From the NCBI GenBank assembly GCA_964619535.1, contig CAZUEX010000002.1, forward strand, positions 124,001 through 188,000: a DNA stretch of 64,000 nt. The letters run 5' to 3'. Shown one piece after another: positions 8,902-17,851 of the stretch. The stretch is from Leptonema sp964619535 (GTDB lineage Bacteria > Spirochaetota > Leptospiria > Leptospirales > Leptonemataceae). The stretch's first letter is position 1; the number at the start of each line of letters is the position of its first letter. The notes under the pieces were generated by a model. That model was not told the DNA's origin. It saw nothing but the letters and a program-made list of their open reading frames with translations, and did not search any database. A program made the position numbers and the translations under genes.

Positions 8902-8907
8902 CATAAT

Positions 8908-8979
<72 letters not shown>

Positions 8980-9037
8980 CATCAGCGGCCCATCATGCAT
9001 GGTCGCACGAAATGGATGAATAACGCATTAGAACAGG

Positions 9038-9066
9038 AAGGCCGGATAACCGGCCTTTTTGCTTTT
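9038..9066 (+). terminator. Rho-independent terminator after the tRNA cluster
   Basis: AAGGCCGG-ATAA-CCGGCCTT followed by TTTGCTTTT: an 8-bp stem, tetraloop and T-rich tail. It ends the tRNA transcript. The remaining 148 nt before tig hold its promoter; I see no clear -35/-10 pair. Confidence 0.85.
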
Positions 9067-9214
9067 ATAGCCTCAACGCAGGGACCGGGTGAAGGGAAGG
9101 CATGTATGTTTTTTAATTGTAGCCGGCGGCCCCTTCGAAAAGCTAACCATCTAACGTTATATCTTCAGCAGTTGAAGACGACTCTATATCACCATTTTCA
9201 CGGAAAGATGCTTC

Positions 9215-10561
9215 ATGGAATACAAAGTTAAGAAGAAATCTGATACTCAGGCCGTTGTTACGTTTACGGCTACGGCGGCAGATATTGAAGGTGCCTGTGA
9301 TAAGGCCTATGTAAAGGCCGCTGCAAAGGTTAAGCTGCCGGGCTTCCGACCGGGTAAGGCACCCATTGAGCTTGTAAAGAAGCATCTTGGTAACAGCATT
9401 CTGGAAGATGCGGTGAATATTCTGATCGTTGATGCCTATAACGGTGTTGTGGACAAGCTGGAACCGGCACCGGTAAGCTCGCCGTCCTTTAAGCTTGAGA
9501 AGTTCGACCAGGAGAAAGGGGCCGAGTTTGAGGCAGAATATGAGTATCTGCCTGAGATTAAACTGAGCAAGTATAAGAAGCTGAAAGTAGAGCAGGAGCA
9601 GCCTGAATTCGAAGAATCCCTTTATGAACCGGTTTTAAACAGGATTCAGGAACAGCACGTGGTAATGGTACCCCGTGAAGGTCAGCCCGTCGAAGAGGGC
9701 GATGTCGTTACCCTGGATCTTAAGATTCTTCAGGGCAAGAAGGAGCTCTACAAGAACTCCGAGCTGGAGTACGATACCGGAAAGGATGAGATCTTTCCCG
9801 GTTTGAAAGAGGCCGTTGCCGGTAAGAAGGTCGGTGATTCGCATTCCTACGAGGTAAACGTTGAGAAAAACTTCCCGGATCGTCGTTATGCCGGTAAGAA
9901 GGTGACCGTTTCTTTTGAAACCGTAGACGTGCGCACTCGTGAATTGCCTGCTATCGATGATAACCTGGCAGCCCAGGCCGGTGAGTTCCAGACCCTGGAT
10001 GAACTGAAAGCCGACATCAAGGAGCGCATACTCAAAGCGGCAGAAGAGTATACAAAAGGTCAGGCCATGGATGCCCTGATCAAGCAGATCATCGAAAAGA
10101 ATCCCTTCTCCGTGCCGACAGCCTTGATTGAATCTGAAATCGAACGCATCCTCGCAAGCCTTTCGCGCAGACTGGGTATTGAAGAAGGAAAACGCATCTC
10201 GATGGAAGGGCTTGCCCAGCTGACCGGTCGCAAGGTGGAAGAGGTCCGGGCTGAATACGAGGCAATGGCCACCGAAAATATCAAATCCAGGATGATCATC
10301 GATGAAACGGCTCGACTTGAGTCGATCGAAGTAAGCGACGCGGACCTGGATAAGGAAATCCGGGATCGCCTGACCGCTGCTGGCTATGAAGAAGGCCCCA
10401 TGCTTGACCAGATGGTACAGGATGAGAACCTTCGCAAGGGCCTGCGTGATGAGCTGAAGGTGAAAAAAACGCTGGACTGGCTCTACGAGAACGCCGACGT
10501 GAAGAAGGGCGAGAAGGTCCCTGTGAAGAAGCTGATGGATGAGGGAAAGATCCGCATTTGA
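9215..10561 (+). CDS. tig: Trigger factor (ribosome-associated chaperone/prolyl isomerase)
   Basis: 448 residues, the usual length. The N-terminal ribosome-binding domain carries the signature LPGFRPGKAP (residues about 43-52). An FKBP-type isomerase domain occupies about 155-245 (EEGDVVTLDLKI to FPGLKEAVAGKKVGD), followed by the helical C-terminal chaperone arms. It binds ribosomal protein L23 at the exit tunnel and shields nascent chains. It heads the classical tig-clpP-clpX gene order, with 63 nt before clpP2. Confidence 0.96.
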   Translation: MEYKVKKKSDTQAVVTFTATAADIEGACDKAYVKAAAKVKLPGFRPGKAPIELVKKHLGNSILEDAVNILIVDAYNGVVDKLEPAPVSSPSFKLEKFDQEKGAEFEAEYEYLPEIKLSKYKKLKVEQEQPEFEESLYEPVLNRIQEQHVVMVPREGQPVEEGDVVTLDLKILQGKKELYKNSELEYDTGKDEIFPGLKEAVAGKKVGDSHSYEVNVEKNFPDRRYAGKKVTVSFETVDVRTRELPAIDDNLAAQAGEFQTLDELKADIKERILKAAEEYTKGQAMDALIKQIIEKNPFSVPTALIESEIERILASLSRRLGIEEGKRISMEGLAQLTGRKVEEVRAEYEAMATENIKSRMIIDETARLESIEVSDADLDKEIRDRLTAAGYEEGPMLDQMVQDENLRKGLRDELKVKKTLDWLYENADVKKGEKVPVKKLMDEGKIRI

Positions 10562-10624
10562 CGAATCGCCCATTCTTTGCTTCCATGATAGAGATAGAGT
10601 AATTCTGAAGATCCGGAGGAAAAG

Positions 10625-11230
10625 ATGTCCTATTATCCCACAATTTACGAGCAAACGTCCCGTGGAGAGCGTCCCTATGATGTCTATTCCCGGCTGCTTC
10701 GAGACCGCATCGTCTTTATCGGACATCCGATCAACGACGAGTATGCGAACTCAATCATCGCTCAGCTTCTGTTCCTGGAAGCAGAGGATCCGCAAAACGA
10801 CATCTATATCTACATCAACTCGCCGGGAGGCTATATCTCCTCCGGCCTTGCTGTATACGATACGATGCAGTACATCCGACCGGATATTCGAACGATCTGC
10901 ATCGGGCAGGCTTCGAACATCTGTTCACTGTTGCTTGCAGCAGGTGCACGTGGTAAGCGCTCTGCCCTGCCGAATGCTCGCATCGTCATGCATCAACCAC
11001 TGGGTGGTGTGACGGGTCAGTCTCGTGATATTGAGCTACAGGCACAGGAGCTGATTAACATCAAGGACCGTCTGAACAGCATCTATGCCCATCATACGGG
11101 CCAGCCGCTTGAGCAGATCGAGCGAGATACGGATCGCGTCTTTCATATGTCATCGGAGGATGCGAAGAATTACGGGCTGATCGATACGGTGTTTGAGTTC
11201 AACCGGAAGCGGGAGCAGACTGCAGGCTGA
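10625..11230 (+). CDS. clpP: ClpP paralogue with degenerate catalytic triad (ClpP2, ClpR-like)
   Basis: 201 residues with a strong ribosome site (CGGAGGAAAAG). The ClpP fold is well conserved (INSPGGYISSGLAVYDTMQ, LPNARIVMHQPLGG, LEQIERDTD). The nucleophile position is Asn98 (GQASNIC where active ClpP has GQAASMG), and the catalytic Asp position is Val172 (DTDRVFH instead of DTDRDNF); only His123 remains. I checked both codons in the DNA (aac and gtc). By family knowledge this should be unable to cleave peptides alone, like cyanobacterial/plastid ClpR. It lies between tig and clpX, so it likely docks ClpX and assembles with the intact ClpP1 (4153-4800). Confidence 0.92.
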   Translation: MSYYPTIYEQTSRGERPYDVYSRLLRDRIVFIGHPINDEYANSIIAQLLFLEAEDPQNDIYIYINSPGGYISSGLAVYDTMQYIRPDIRTICIGQASNICSLLLAAGARGKRSALPNARIVMHQPLGGVTGQSRDIELQAQELINIKDRLNSIYAHHTGQPLEQIERDTDRVFHMSSEDAKNYGLIDTVFEFNRKREQTAG

Positions 11231-11329
11231 CTTTCTGCTTGACCTCAGAGGCAGGAGGCATTCCACTCTGAAGTACCGGTAAGGATGAGTAAGCGATCGG
11301 CTTGAATAGTGGATGGACCGGGTGGATTC

Positions 11330-12643
11330 ATGAGTACAAAGAAAAAAGGAAACGGAAAAGAAAAACTGCACTGCTCATTCTGTGGAAAGGAGCAGGATTC
11401 AGTGAAGCGGCTGGTAGCCGGGCCCGGTGTGTACATCTGTGATGAGTGCATTGAGCTCTGCAATGAGATCATCGCAGAAGAAACGGATCAGGGACTTCAG
11501 GAAGGCGATATCTTCAAGAACCTGCCGCGTCCCCGGGAAATCAAGGCAGTACTGGACGAATACGTCATCGGCCAGGAAGCAGCCAAGAAGGCCCTTTCCG
11601 TGGCCGTTTACAACCACTACAAGCGGATTGGCGAAAGCCGTCGTAAGGCTGATATCGAGCTCGACAAATCGAACATCCTGCTGATCGGACCGACAGGTTC
11701 GGGCAAAACCCTGCTTGCTCAGACCCTGGCTCGTCTTCTGAAGGTGCCGTTTGCCATCGCCGATGCAACGGCCTTAACAGAGGCTGGCTATGTGGGCGAA
11801 GACGTGGAGAATATTCTGCTTCGTCTGATACAGAATGCAGGGAATGATATCAAACAGGCAGAGATTGGAATCATCTACATCGACGAGATCGATAAGATCT
11901 CAAGGAAGTCCGAGAACCCTTCCATTACACGTGATGTATCCGGCGAAGGGGTACAGCAGGCCCTGCTGAAGATCATTGAGGGCACTGTGGCAAACGTTCC
12001 GCCGCAGGGGGGACGTAAACATCCCCACCAGGATTTTCTGACGATTAACACGAAGAACATCCTGTTCATCTGTGGCGGTGCCTTCGTTGGCCTTGAAAAG
12101 GTTATCGAAAAGCGGCTTGGCTCTCGCTCCATTGGCTTTGATCGAAACCCGGCCGAAGCAGCCTTGCCGGCCAGGATGAAGCGCAGTGAAACGCTGCAGC
12201 ACGTGCAGCCCGATGATCTGATGAAGTTCGGTTTGATTCCTGAATTCGTAGGACGTCTGCCGGTCATTGCCACGCTGTCCGAGCTGGACGTCGACACGAT
12301 GAAGACGATCTTTACGGAGCCGAAAAACTCCATCTACCGACAGTATCAGCGCATCTTCGAAATGGAAGATGTAAAGCTGAAGTTCACCGATGAGGCCATC
12401 GATGCCATCGCTCAGAAGGCCATTGAGCGTGAAGCCGGTGCTCGTGGACTTCGCTCCATCGTCGAACATATCATGATGGATCTGATGTTCGATATTCCAT
12501 CTCGCGAAGATGTGGAGCAGGTCATCATCACTCCGGGCGTGATTGCAAAACAGGAAAACCCTGTGCTGATCTATCGCAAAGAAGGCGGGGATCGCAAAAA
12601 GCCAGCGACTGGCGAGAACGCACAGAATAAAGAGTCAGCCTGA
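11330..12643 (+). CDS. clpX: ClpX, ATP-dependent unfoldase of the Clp protease
   Basis: 437 residues from ATG 11330 (GGGTGGATTC upstream); a start at 11309 is less likely. N-terminal zinc-binding domain: C15-x2-C18 and C37-x2-C40. AAA+ core: Walker A GPTGSGKT (about 119-126), Walker B IIYIDEID, and the GRLPV region. The ClpP-docking IGF tripeptide is present at 268-270 (RSIGFDR). It unfolds tagged substrates and threads them into ClpP. Its neighbour in the operon is the degenerate ClpP2, which may provide the docking pockets. Confidence 0.97.
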   Translation: MSTKKKGNGKEKLHCSFCGKEQDSVKRLVAGPGVYICDECIELCNEIIAEETDQGLQEGDIFKNLPRPREIKAVLDEYVIGQEAAKKALSVAVYNHYKRIGESRRKADIELDKSNILLIGPTGSGKTLLAQTLARLLKVPFAIADATALTEAGYVGEDVENILLRLIQNAGNDIKQAEIGIIYIDEIDKISRKSENPSITRDVSGEGVQQALLKIIEGTVANVPPQGGRKHPHQDFLTINTKNILFICGGAFVGLEKVIEKRLGSRSIGFDRNPAEAALPARMKRSETLQHVQPDDLMKFGLIPEFVGRLPVIATLSELDVDTMKTIFTEPKNSIYRQYQRIFEMEDVKLKFTDEAIDAIAQKAIEREAGARGLRSIVEHIMMDLMFDIPSREDVEQVIITPGVIAKQENPVLIYRKEGGDRKKPATGENAQNKESA

Positions 12644-12693
12644 TAGGGCCTGGCCCAAAAGCGGAACGTAAACAGGAAGATGCACCGGGCCCT

Positions 12694-13677
12694 TTAGCTT
12701 ACCGGGTCCGGTGTTACGTCCGTGCGCCTGCGTCCCTTTTCGATCAGCCAGACGATACCCACTGATGCTCCGTACAGTGCCCAGAGCGGCAGGGCAAGGG
12801 CAAAGAGGCTGAAAGGATCGGGTGGAGTAAAGAAGCCTGAAAAGGCCAGGGTGCCAACGAGAACGATCTTCCACACACGTTTATGGTATGCAATGGGGAC
12901 GATGCCAATGGCTCCCAGTATGATAACAACCATGGGCAGCTGAAAGGTAATGCCTGAACCAAGAACGATCAAGAAGAGGAAGCTGTAGTACTTCTCAACG
13001 GAGGTCTGTGCAATGACTCCATCGGGAAGGAAGGTATACAGCATCATATCAAGGCTGAGCGGGAAGATATACACCCAGGCAAATACCACCCCACCCCAGA
13101 ACAGGATTGTCGACGAGGCCACGGCCACATGGCCGATCCGGGCTACCTTTTTCGAAACCGCTGGAGTGACAAAGCCCCAGAGTAGCGACAGAGCAATGGG
13201 CAGACTGACCAGTGAACCGATCATAACGGCCAGCTTAAAGTAGACTTCTATAGAGCCATACATGGAGCCGAGGATGAGACCGGGCGTTTCCGGTGCCGTG
13301 ACGATACGGCTGCTCAGGGCACGATAGGGTGCAATGAGGAATTCGTGAATGCGATCAATGAAGACCCCTGCAGCCGATGAGGCTACAACGAGGATGCCGA
13401 TGATCCACAGCAGGCGAAGGCGAAGCTCTTCGAGGTGATCGCCAAGAGACATGAACTTTTCGCGTTCAGACTCTTCGTAAACGGCATTCTCTGATTCTGA
13501 AAAGGATTCTTCTCCTGGGGCGGTCTCCGCAGGGGGATCTTCGGGCGGTCGGGCTGTGTAGCCGGTATATCCTTCCGTATGTCCTGTGGGAAGGATGCCT
13601 GGCTTTTTTCCCGAGGGCAGAGTACGCTTTTTCGGGGCAGCGCGACGACTGCTCCGTTTTTTACCGGATGCAGCCAT
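12694..13677 (-). CDS. tatC: Sec-independent translocase subunit TatC, with long N-terminal extension
   Basis: 327 residues; TatC proper is about 250, so the first ~85 residues form an extra cytoplasmic extension: basic at first (KKRSSRRAAPKKR), then Pro/Glu-rich. The TatC signature SLGDHLEELRLRL with its essential Glu begins near residue 76 and is followed by six membrane segments. TatC recognises twin-arginine signal peptides. It lies 6 nt after tatA and converges with clpX, with no convincing terminator in the 50-nt gap. Confidence 0.94.
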   Translation of the reverse strand: MAASGKKRSSRRAAPKKRTLPSGKKPGILPTGHTEGYTGYTARPPEDPPAETAPGEESFSESENAVYEESEREKFMSLGDHLEELRLRLLWIIGILVVASSAAGVFIDRIHEFLIAPYRALSSRIVTAPETPGLILGSMYGSIEVYFKLAVMIGSLVSLPIALSLLWGFVTPAVSKKVARIGHVAVASSTILFWGGVVFAWVYIFPLSLDMMLYTFLPDGVIAQTSVEKYYSFLFLIVLGSGITFQLPMVVIILGAIGIVPIAYHKRVWKIVLVGTLAFSGFFTPPDPFSLFALALPLWALYGASVGIVWLIEKGRRRTDVTPDPVS

Positions 13678-13683
13678 CTAACC

Positions 13684-13950
13684 TCAGGCCTTTCGGGAGG
13701 ACTTCCGGGATGCCTTCTTGGTTTTCGGAGCCGGCTGATACTCGATCTGCGGGGCCTGGTCCACCTGCGTCGTCTTCTGTTCCTCTTCAAGAGGGGAGGC
13801 CATGCTTCGTCGAAATTCTTTGATTCCGGTTCCGATGTCCCGGGCAAGCTCGGGGATCTTGCGACCACCGAAAAGCAGCAGGGCAATGACCAGAATTACG
13901 ATCATTTCCGTGCCGCCGAGTCCGCCGATAAATAGCGTAGGGGAGAACAT
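13684..13950 (-). CDS. tatA: Twin-arginine translocase pore subunit TatA
   Basis: 88 residues: one N-terminal membrane helix (GTEMIVILVIALLLFGG), the conserved FGGRKIPELARDIGTGIKEF amphipathic helix, then an acidic/polar and finally basic tail. TatA oligomers open the path for folded twin-arginine substrates. It is the first gene of the tatA-tatC unit. No tatB is seen, as expected for minimal TatAC systems. Confidence 0.93.
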   Translation of the reverse strand: MFSPTLFIGGLGGTEMIVILVIALLLFGGRKIPELARDIGTGIKEFRRSMASPLEEEQKTTQVDQAPQIEYQPAPKTKKASRKSSRKA

Positions 13951-14034
13951 ATCTCCAAAAAAATCGCCGTTCTGAAAAAAACAACGAAAATCGGCTTTTC
14001 AGGACGGACGAATTATGGAAAAACAGAGGAAGCA

Positions 14035-14838
14035 ATGGCCATTACACGCGAACAGCGACAGACCTTTAACCGACTTTCTGAACCCTACAAGCAACTTCTG
14101 GACGATCTGGCCCGAGAGCATTCGATGCTGAACGGGGTATTGAAACAGGATGCAGCCCTTGCCCCCTATGTGAAGGTGCGACAGGCCATGCTTTCCCTGC
14201 AAAAGGCTACCCTGTATCTGCGTCTGGATTCGTTTTCCCAGAAGGTGCAGAACCTGCGTTCCGATACCAACATCAACACGGCCCGAAAAGAGGTATCGAA
14301 TGCGATGGCCGACCTTATCAAGCTGACGGGGGCCGCTGCGGATATGACGCTGACCGAGAATCAGGACGTTCTTGCCACGTTCGCTTTGCTCGATCCGAGA
14401 AAACGTCTGCACCTGATTGAAGGCTTTCGCCGCGTTCTCGATATGGCGAAAGAGGCCGAAGGAACGGGAAAATACCGCTGGTATTTTGCAGAACTGTACA
14501 TGAACCTTTCTCTGCTTGCCTTTGTTTTTATGGACTTCAAGCTCTTTGAGCGAACGAAGAATCCAGACGATCCCGGTTATGCGGAAAGCAGAGAGCACCT
14601 GCATCTTCTGATCGACACGGCCAACACGGCGGCCCGTGAGTATCGCCAGAAGTACGAGATGGCCGGCAATGACGTGGCCGATCTACAGAAGGCTATCAAG
14701 CTCCTCGAAATGCTGAAGATGATCTACTCCTTTGCCGGCAACGCCGAGGAGCAGAGCAAGAATGAGCTCAACCTTACTTCGATGAAGGCTACGGTGGAAG
14801 ACCTCATGAATAAAAAGAAGAAAAGAAGGAAAAAATGA
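14035..14838 (+). CDS. Helical protein of unknown function
   Basis: 267 residues; ATG 14035 has a good ribosome site (AGAGGAAGC). The sequence is almost entirely predicted helix, without signal peptide or membrane span, and ends in a very basic tail (NKKKKRRKK). No domain is recognised. It is divergent from tatA and is followed by a hairpin and thioredoxin. The codon use and ribosome site look like those of its neighbours, so the gene is real. Confidence 0.75.
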   Translation: MAITREQRQTFNRLSEPYKQLLDDLAREHSMLNGVLKQDAALAPYVKVRQAMLSLQKATLYLRLDSFSQKVQNLRSDTNINTARKEVSNAMADLIKLTGAAADMTLTENQDVLATFALLDPRKRLHLIEGFRRVLDMAKEAEGTGKYRWYFAELYMNLSLLAFVFMDFKLFERTKNPDDPGYAESREHLHLLIDTANTAAREYRQKYEMAGNDVADLQKAIKLLEMLKMIYSFAGNAEEQSKNELNLTSMKATVEDLMNKKKKRRKK

Positions 14839-14847
14839 GCGGCTGAC

Positions 14848-14870
14848 TCTATACCCTCTATGGGTATAGA
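14848..14870 (+). other. Perfect 9-bp hairpin after 14035-14838
   Basis: TCTATACCC / GGGTATAGA with a 5-nt loop (TCTAT) begins 10 nt past the stop codon. It is followed by AAAAAGGG, not T residues, so it is not a standard terminator. It might be a stability element or a protein-binding palindrome near the thioredoxin promoter. Confidence 0.4.
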
Positions 14871-14971
14871 AAAAGGGTGGCAAAAGGCCTGTTTGTTATT
14901 ATGATAGAATTAATACGGAAAAGCGATGGACGCTGTCATCGCCACCGAGGAAGGAGAAACAGGAGAAGAAA

Positions 14972-15283
14972 ATGGCAGTTACTGAAATATCAGACGATAC
15001 ATTTGCCGATCAAACGTCCAAAGGATTGGTCCTTGTGGACTTCTGGGCAGAATGGTGTGGCCCATGCCGTATGCTGTCGCCCATCGTTGAGCAGCTTTCT
15101 AATGAGATGACTACGGTACAGTTCCGTAAGCTGAACGTCGATGAGAATCCTTCGATTCCTTCATCTCTTGGCATTTCTGCAATTCCTACGATGGTGTTGT
15201 ACAAGGACGGCAAGCCCGTTGACCGGATGGTTGGGCTTCTGCCCAAGGATCAGATCAAAAAGGCGCTTGAGAAGCACCTGTAA
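14972..15283 (+). CDS. trxA: Thioredoxin
   Basis: 103 residues, a standard single-domain thioredoxin with ribosome site AGGAGAAGAAA. The active site W28-C29-G30-P31-C32 and the cis-proline region (ISAIPTMVLYKDGK) are intact. It is a cytoplasmic dithiol reductant for ribonucleotide reductase, peroxiredoxins and others. The 130-nt upstream region is AT-rich and must hold its promoter. Confidence 0.96.
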   Translation: MAVTEISDDTFADQTSKGLVLVDFWAEWCGPCRMLSPIVEQLSNEMTTVQFRKLNVDENPSIPSSLGISAIPTMVLYKDGKPVDRMVGLLPKDQIKKALEKHL

Positions 15284-15289
15284 ACCTGA

Positions 15290-15601
15290 TCAATCGTCGG
15301 CAACGTAGATCGTCACCGGGTGGGCGTGTCCGTCTGCTTCGGTGCTTTCTACGGTTACAGGGAACTGCATAAGCAACAGGGCACGCTGTTCTTCACTGAT
15401 AGACAGTTCATGCCTGTGACCGGCGGCCTCTTCCATGACAAAGGTGGTCTGGCCTGCTTGCAGGTCGGCAAAACGCAGGCTGTATGCGTGGCTATGGCCC
15501 TGAAGCTCCGGAACGGTGGCCTGAAGCAGCGGGTCAGAGCTGGAAGAAGAGCAAGATAGAAGCAATATCATAAAAAAAAGGATTGCCGTTTTTTTTTGCA
15601 T
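15290..15601 (-). CDS. Small His-rich lipoprotein with three GHxH motifs
   Basis: 103 residues from ATG 15601; longer in-frame starts lie antisense to the next gene and are rejected. The signal peptide ends in a lipobox at Cys17 (LLLSC), followed by a serine run. The mature part holds three similar units beginning GHSHAYSL, GHRHELSI and GHAHPVTI, spaced about 25 residues apart. Paired histidines of this kind suggest metal (zinc, copper or nickel) binding at the cell surface or in the periplasm; that is inference. Two homopolymer tracts lie in the first codons (nine A, then eight T). Confidence 0.75.
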   Translation of the reverse strand: MQKKTAILFFMILLLSCSSSSSDPLLQATVPELQGHSHAYSLRFADLQAGQTTFVMEEAAGHRHELSISEEQRALLLMQFPVTVESTEADGHAHPVTIYVADD

Positions 15602-15679
15602 TGCGAACTCCGATACTGTATAGAGCCTTAATACAGTCCTGTGCAGGCTTATCAATCCTAATCTCTCCGTGAGAGGCCT

Positions 15680-17851
15680 ATGTCGAAGATCATTCTGACC
15701 GAACCCTATACAACTCTGCCGCGGGGGGGATACCTTGTCGAAACCTCTGTGGGCTACATTCAGATTGGCTCTCCTCCAGAGACGATTAAGGATACAATGA
15801 TGCTGCCGAGGAGCACGCCCCTGATTTTCGTGCTCCCCAATCAATTCTTTCATGTTTCGAAAGGCATTTCCGTTGCAGAGCTGGAATTCCCTATCTATTA
15901 CAATCACTTTCTGCGTCAGAAAAAGACCTACGTCGTCTGTACCGAGGAACAACGGGAACAGTTTCGGGTGGTGCTGAATGAGGCCATCTTCGGTCCTGAA
16001 GAGCTGGATCTGACCTCGGACTATGTTAACGGAGAGGATAGCTTCGGTTTTCCGAATATGAAGGCCGAGATCGACCACTTCCGTGGAAATCGGGAGATGG
16101 ACGACCTTGTTCGCTTTGTCATCTTCAAGGACAATCAGGTACGCTTTAATAACGTTACCATCATCAAGAAGGACGACGGCAATTTTGAGGTACACGATCG
16201 GGACTGGAACAAAAAGACCGATCTACCGGGCGAGGTTGGCTACAACATCATCTACGATACGGGCGAACGCATGCCCGAGCCGTATCAGCCACCTCTACTC
16301 GGGGTGACCTGTCTCGGCCCAAGCCATGGCTTTGATCCGGACGACAATACCTCGGGCTTTATCGTATGGATCAACCACCAGGGGATCATGGTCGATCCGC
16401 CCGTCAATTCCACGGAATGGCTGCGACGGTCGAACGTAAACCCGAAACTGATCAATACCGTGATCCTTACTCACTGTCATGCCGACCATGATGCCGGCAC
16501 CTTCCAGAAGATCCTGGAAGAGGGCAAGATTACGATCTACACAACCGTAACGGTGATGCACTCCTTTATACGAAAGTATCATGCCCTGACCCAGATCCCC
16601 ATCAAGGAGCTGTACACGCTCTTCGATTTTGTTCCTGTCGTTATTGGCAAAACATATATCATCAACGGGGCAGCGTTTCGTTTCAATTATGCCCTTCACT
16701 CGATTCCGTCTTTAAGCTTCGAATTCCAGTTCCAGGATCAGTCCTTTATCTACTCCTCGGATCACCTGAATGATCCTGATAAATTCAAAGAGCTGCTGGA
16801 CCAGGGGGTTCTTACAGAGAGCCGCTACAGGGATCTTCTGGACTTTCCCTGGCACTATAATATCATCTATCATGAAGCAGGCATTCCGCCTCTGCATACG
16901 CGTATCGATTATCTCTCTTCGCTTCCTGAAGAGATTCAGAAGAAGATCACCGTTTATCACATATCGCGTAAGTCCATGCCAGATGATACCCACCTGACCC
17001 TGGCTCGATTCGGCATTGAAAACACACTGTACCCGGTCGTCAAAAAGCCGCGGCATGAAGAAGCCTATCGTATTCTCGATGCCCTGGCAAACGTTGATAT
17101 CTTCAAGAACTTCCCCATTGCAAAGGCCAAAGAATTCCTGGCGATCGTTGAACAGGAAAACTACAAGCGCGGTGACGTCATCATTCGCAAGAACACTGCC
17201 GGTGATAAGTTCTTTATCATCCTGTCGGGCAATGTTCGCGTGGAAGGGATGGAGCAGGAAAGCTTCGAAGAAGAGAATATTACGAAGCGCTACGGAACCT
17301 ACGAATACTTCGGTGAGGCATCGCTGATTATGGATACGCTTCGCAGCGCCGATGTTGTTGCTGAGACGGACGTGCAGGCGCTGACCATTGAAAAGGCACG
17401 GTTCCTGAATTTTATTCGCGGCACCGATCTGATGGAGAAATTTGAAAAACTCAACCAGATTCGTCGGACCGGTACATGGGAAACCCTTTCGAATTCGCGC
17501 TTTTTTCGCGGCATGACGTCTGCTCAGAAAACAAGCATGGAAATCCTCATGGAAGAAGAGCAGGTCGGCGCCCAACAGGATCTGATTGTTGCCGGGAAGC
17601 CCTTCGACGATGTTTTTATCATCAAGCGAGGCGAAGTGGAAGTACTGCAGGATGGTCGCGTCATTGAAACCCTTGGCTGGGGCGATTTCTGCGGTGAGAT
17701 CTACAACTTTCAGAAAGGCTTCCCATCCACGTTAACATTCCGCACAAAAACAGACTGTCAGGTGTATCGGATCAGCCGTAGCGGAATGCTGCATTACATT
17801 CACGACAATCCAGGCGTTTACATGCGTCTGAATTACGTTTACGGAAAATAG
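15680..17851 (+). CDS. Metallo-beta-lactamase-fold protein with two C-terminal cyclic-nucleotide-binding domains
   Basis: 723 residues. An N-terminal region of about 200 residues of unknown fold is followed by an MBL domain with H265-x-H267-x-D269-H270, a further His340 in YALHSIP and Asp361 in SSDHLN, so the di-metal site looks complete. CNB domain 1 (about 470-590) has a full cassette, FGEASLIMDTLRSADV, with the phosphate-binding Arg. CNB domain 2 (about 602-720) keeps the Glu (FCGEIYNF) but lacks that Arg, so it may not bind nucleotide. The likely role is a hydrolase (phosphodiesterase or similar) controlled by cAMP/cGMP. Its TAG stop touches the ATG of the Lhr-type helicase. Confidence 0.88.
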   Translation: MSKIILTEPYTTLPRGGYLVETSVGYIQIGSPPETIKDTMMLPRSTPLIFVLPNQFFHVSKGISVAELEFPIYYNHFLRQKKTYVVCTEEQREQFRVVLNEAIFGPEELDLTSDYVNGEDSFGFPNMKAEIDHFRGNREMDDLVRFVIFKDNQVRFNNVTIIKKDDGNFEVHDRDWNKKTDLPGEVGYNIIYDTGERMPEPYQPPLLGVTCLGPSHGFDPDDNTSGFIVWINHQGIMVDPPVNSTEWLRRSNVNPKLINTVILTHCHADHDAGTFQKILEEGKITIYTTVTVMHSFIRKYHALTQIPIKELYTLFDFVPVVIGKTYIINGAAFRFNYALHSIPSLSFEFQFQDQSFIYSSDHLNDPDKFKELLDQGVLTESRYRDLLDFPWHYNIIYHEAGIPPLHTRIDYLSSLPEEIQKKITVYHISRKSMPDDTHLTLARFGIENTLYPVVKKPRHEEAYRILDALANVDIFKNFPIAKAKEFLAIVEQENYKRGDVIIRKNTAGDKFFIILSGNVRVEGMEQESFEEENITKRYGTYEYFGEASLIMDTLRSADVVAETDVQALTIEKARFLNFIRGTDLMEKFEKLNQIRRTGTWETLSNSRFFRGMTSAQKTSMEILMEEEQVGAQQDLIVAGKPFDDVFIIKRGEVEVLQDGRVIETLGWGDFCGEIYNFQKGFPSTLTFRTKTDCQVYRISRSGMLHYIHDNPGVYMRLNYVYGK

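Noticed and set aside
9635..10726. A 363-codon open frame on the minus strand opposite tig and clpP2
   Set aside because: It is antisense to two well-supported genes, shows no recognisable domain, and has the composition of a shadow frame.
14848..14870. Hairpin considered as a rho-independent terminator
   Set aside because: It is followed by A residues, not T, on the plus strand; listed only as a hairpin.
15602..16195. N-terminal extension of the His-rich lipoprotein to 301 residues
   Set aside because: The added part is antisense to the MBL-CNB gene and would hide the signal peptide and lipobox that begin at 15601.
16712..17575. A 287-codon minus-strand frame opposite the MBL-CNB gene
   Set aside because: Shadow of the conserved CNB-encoding strand; no ribosome site or domain.
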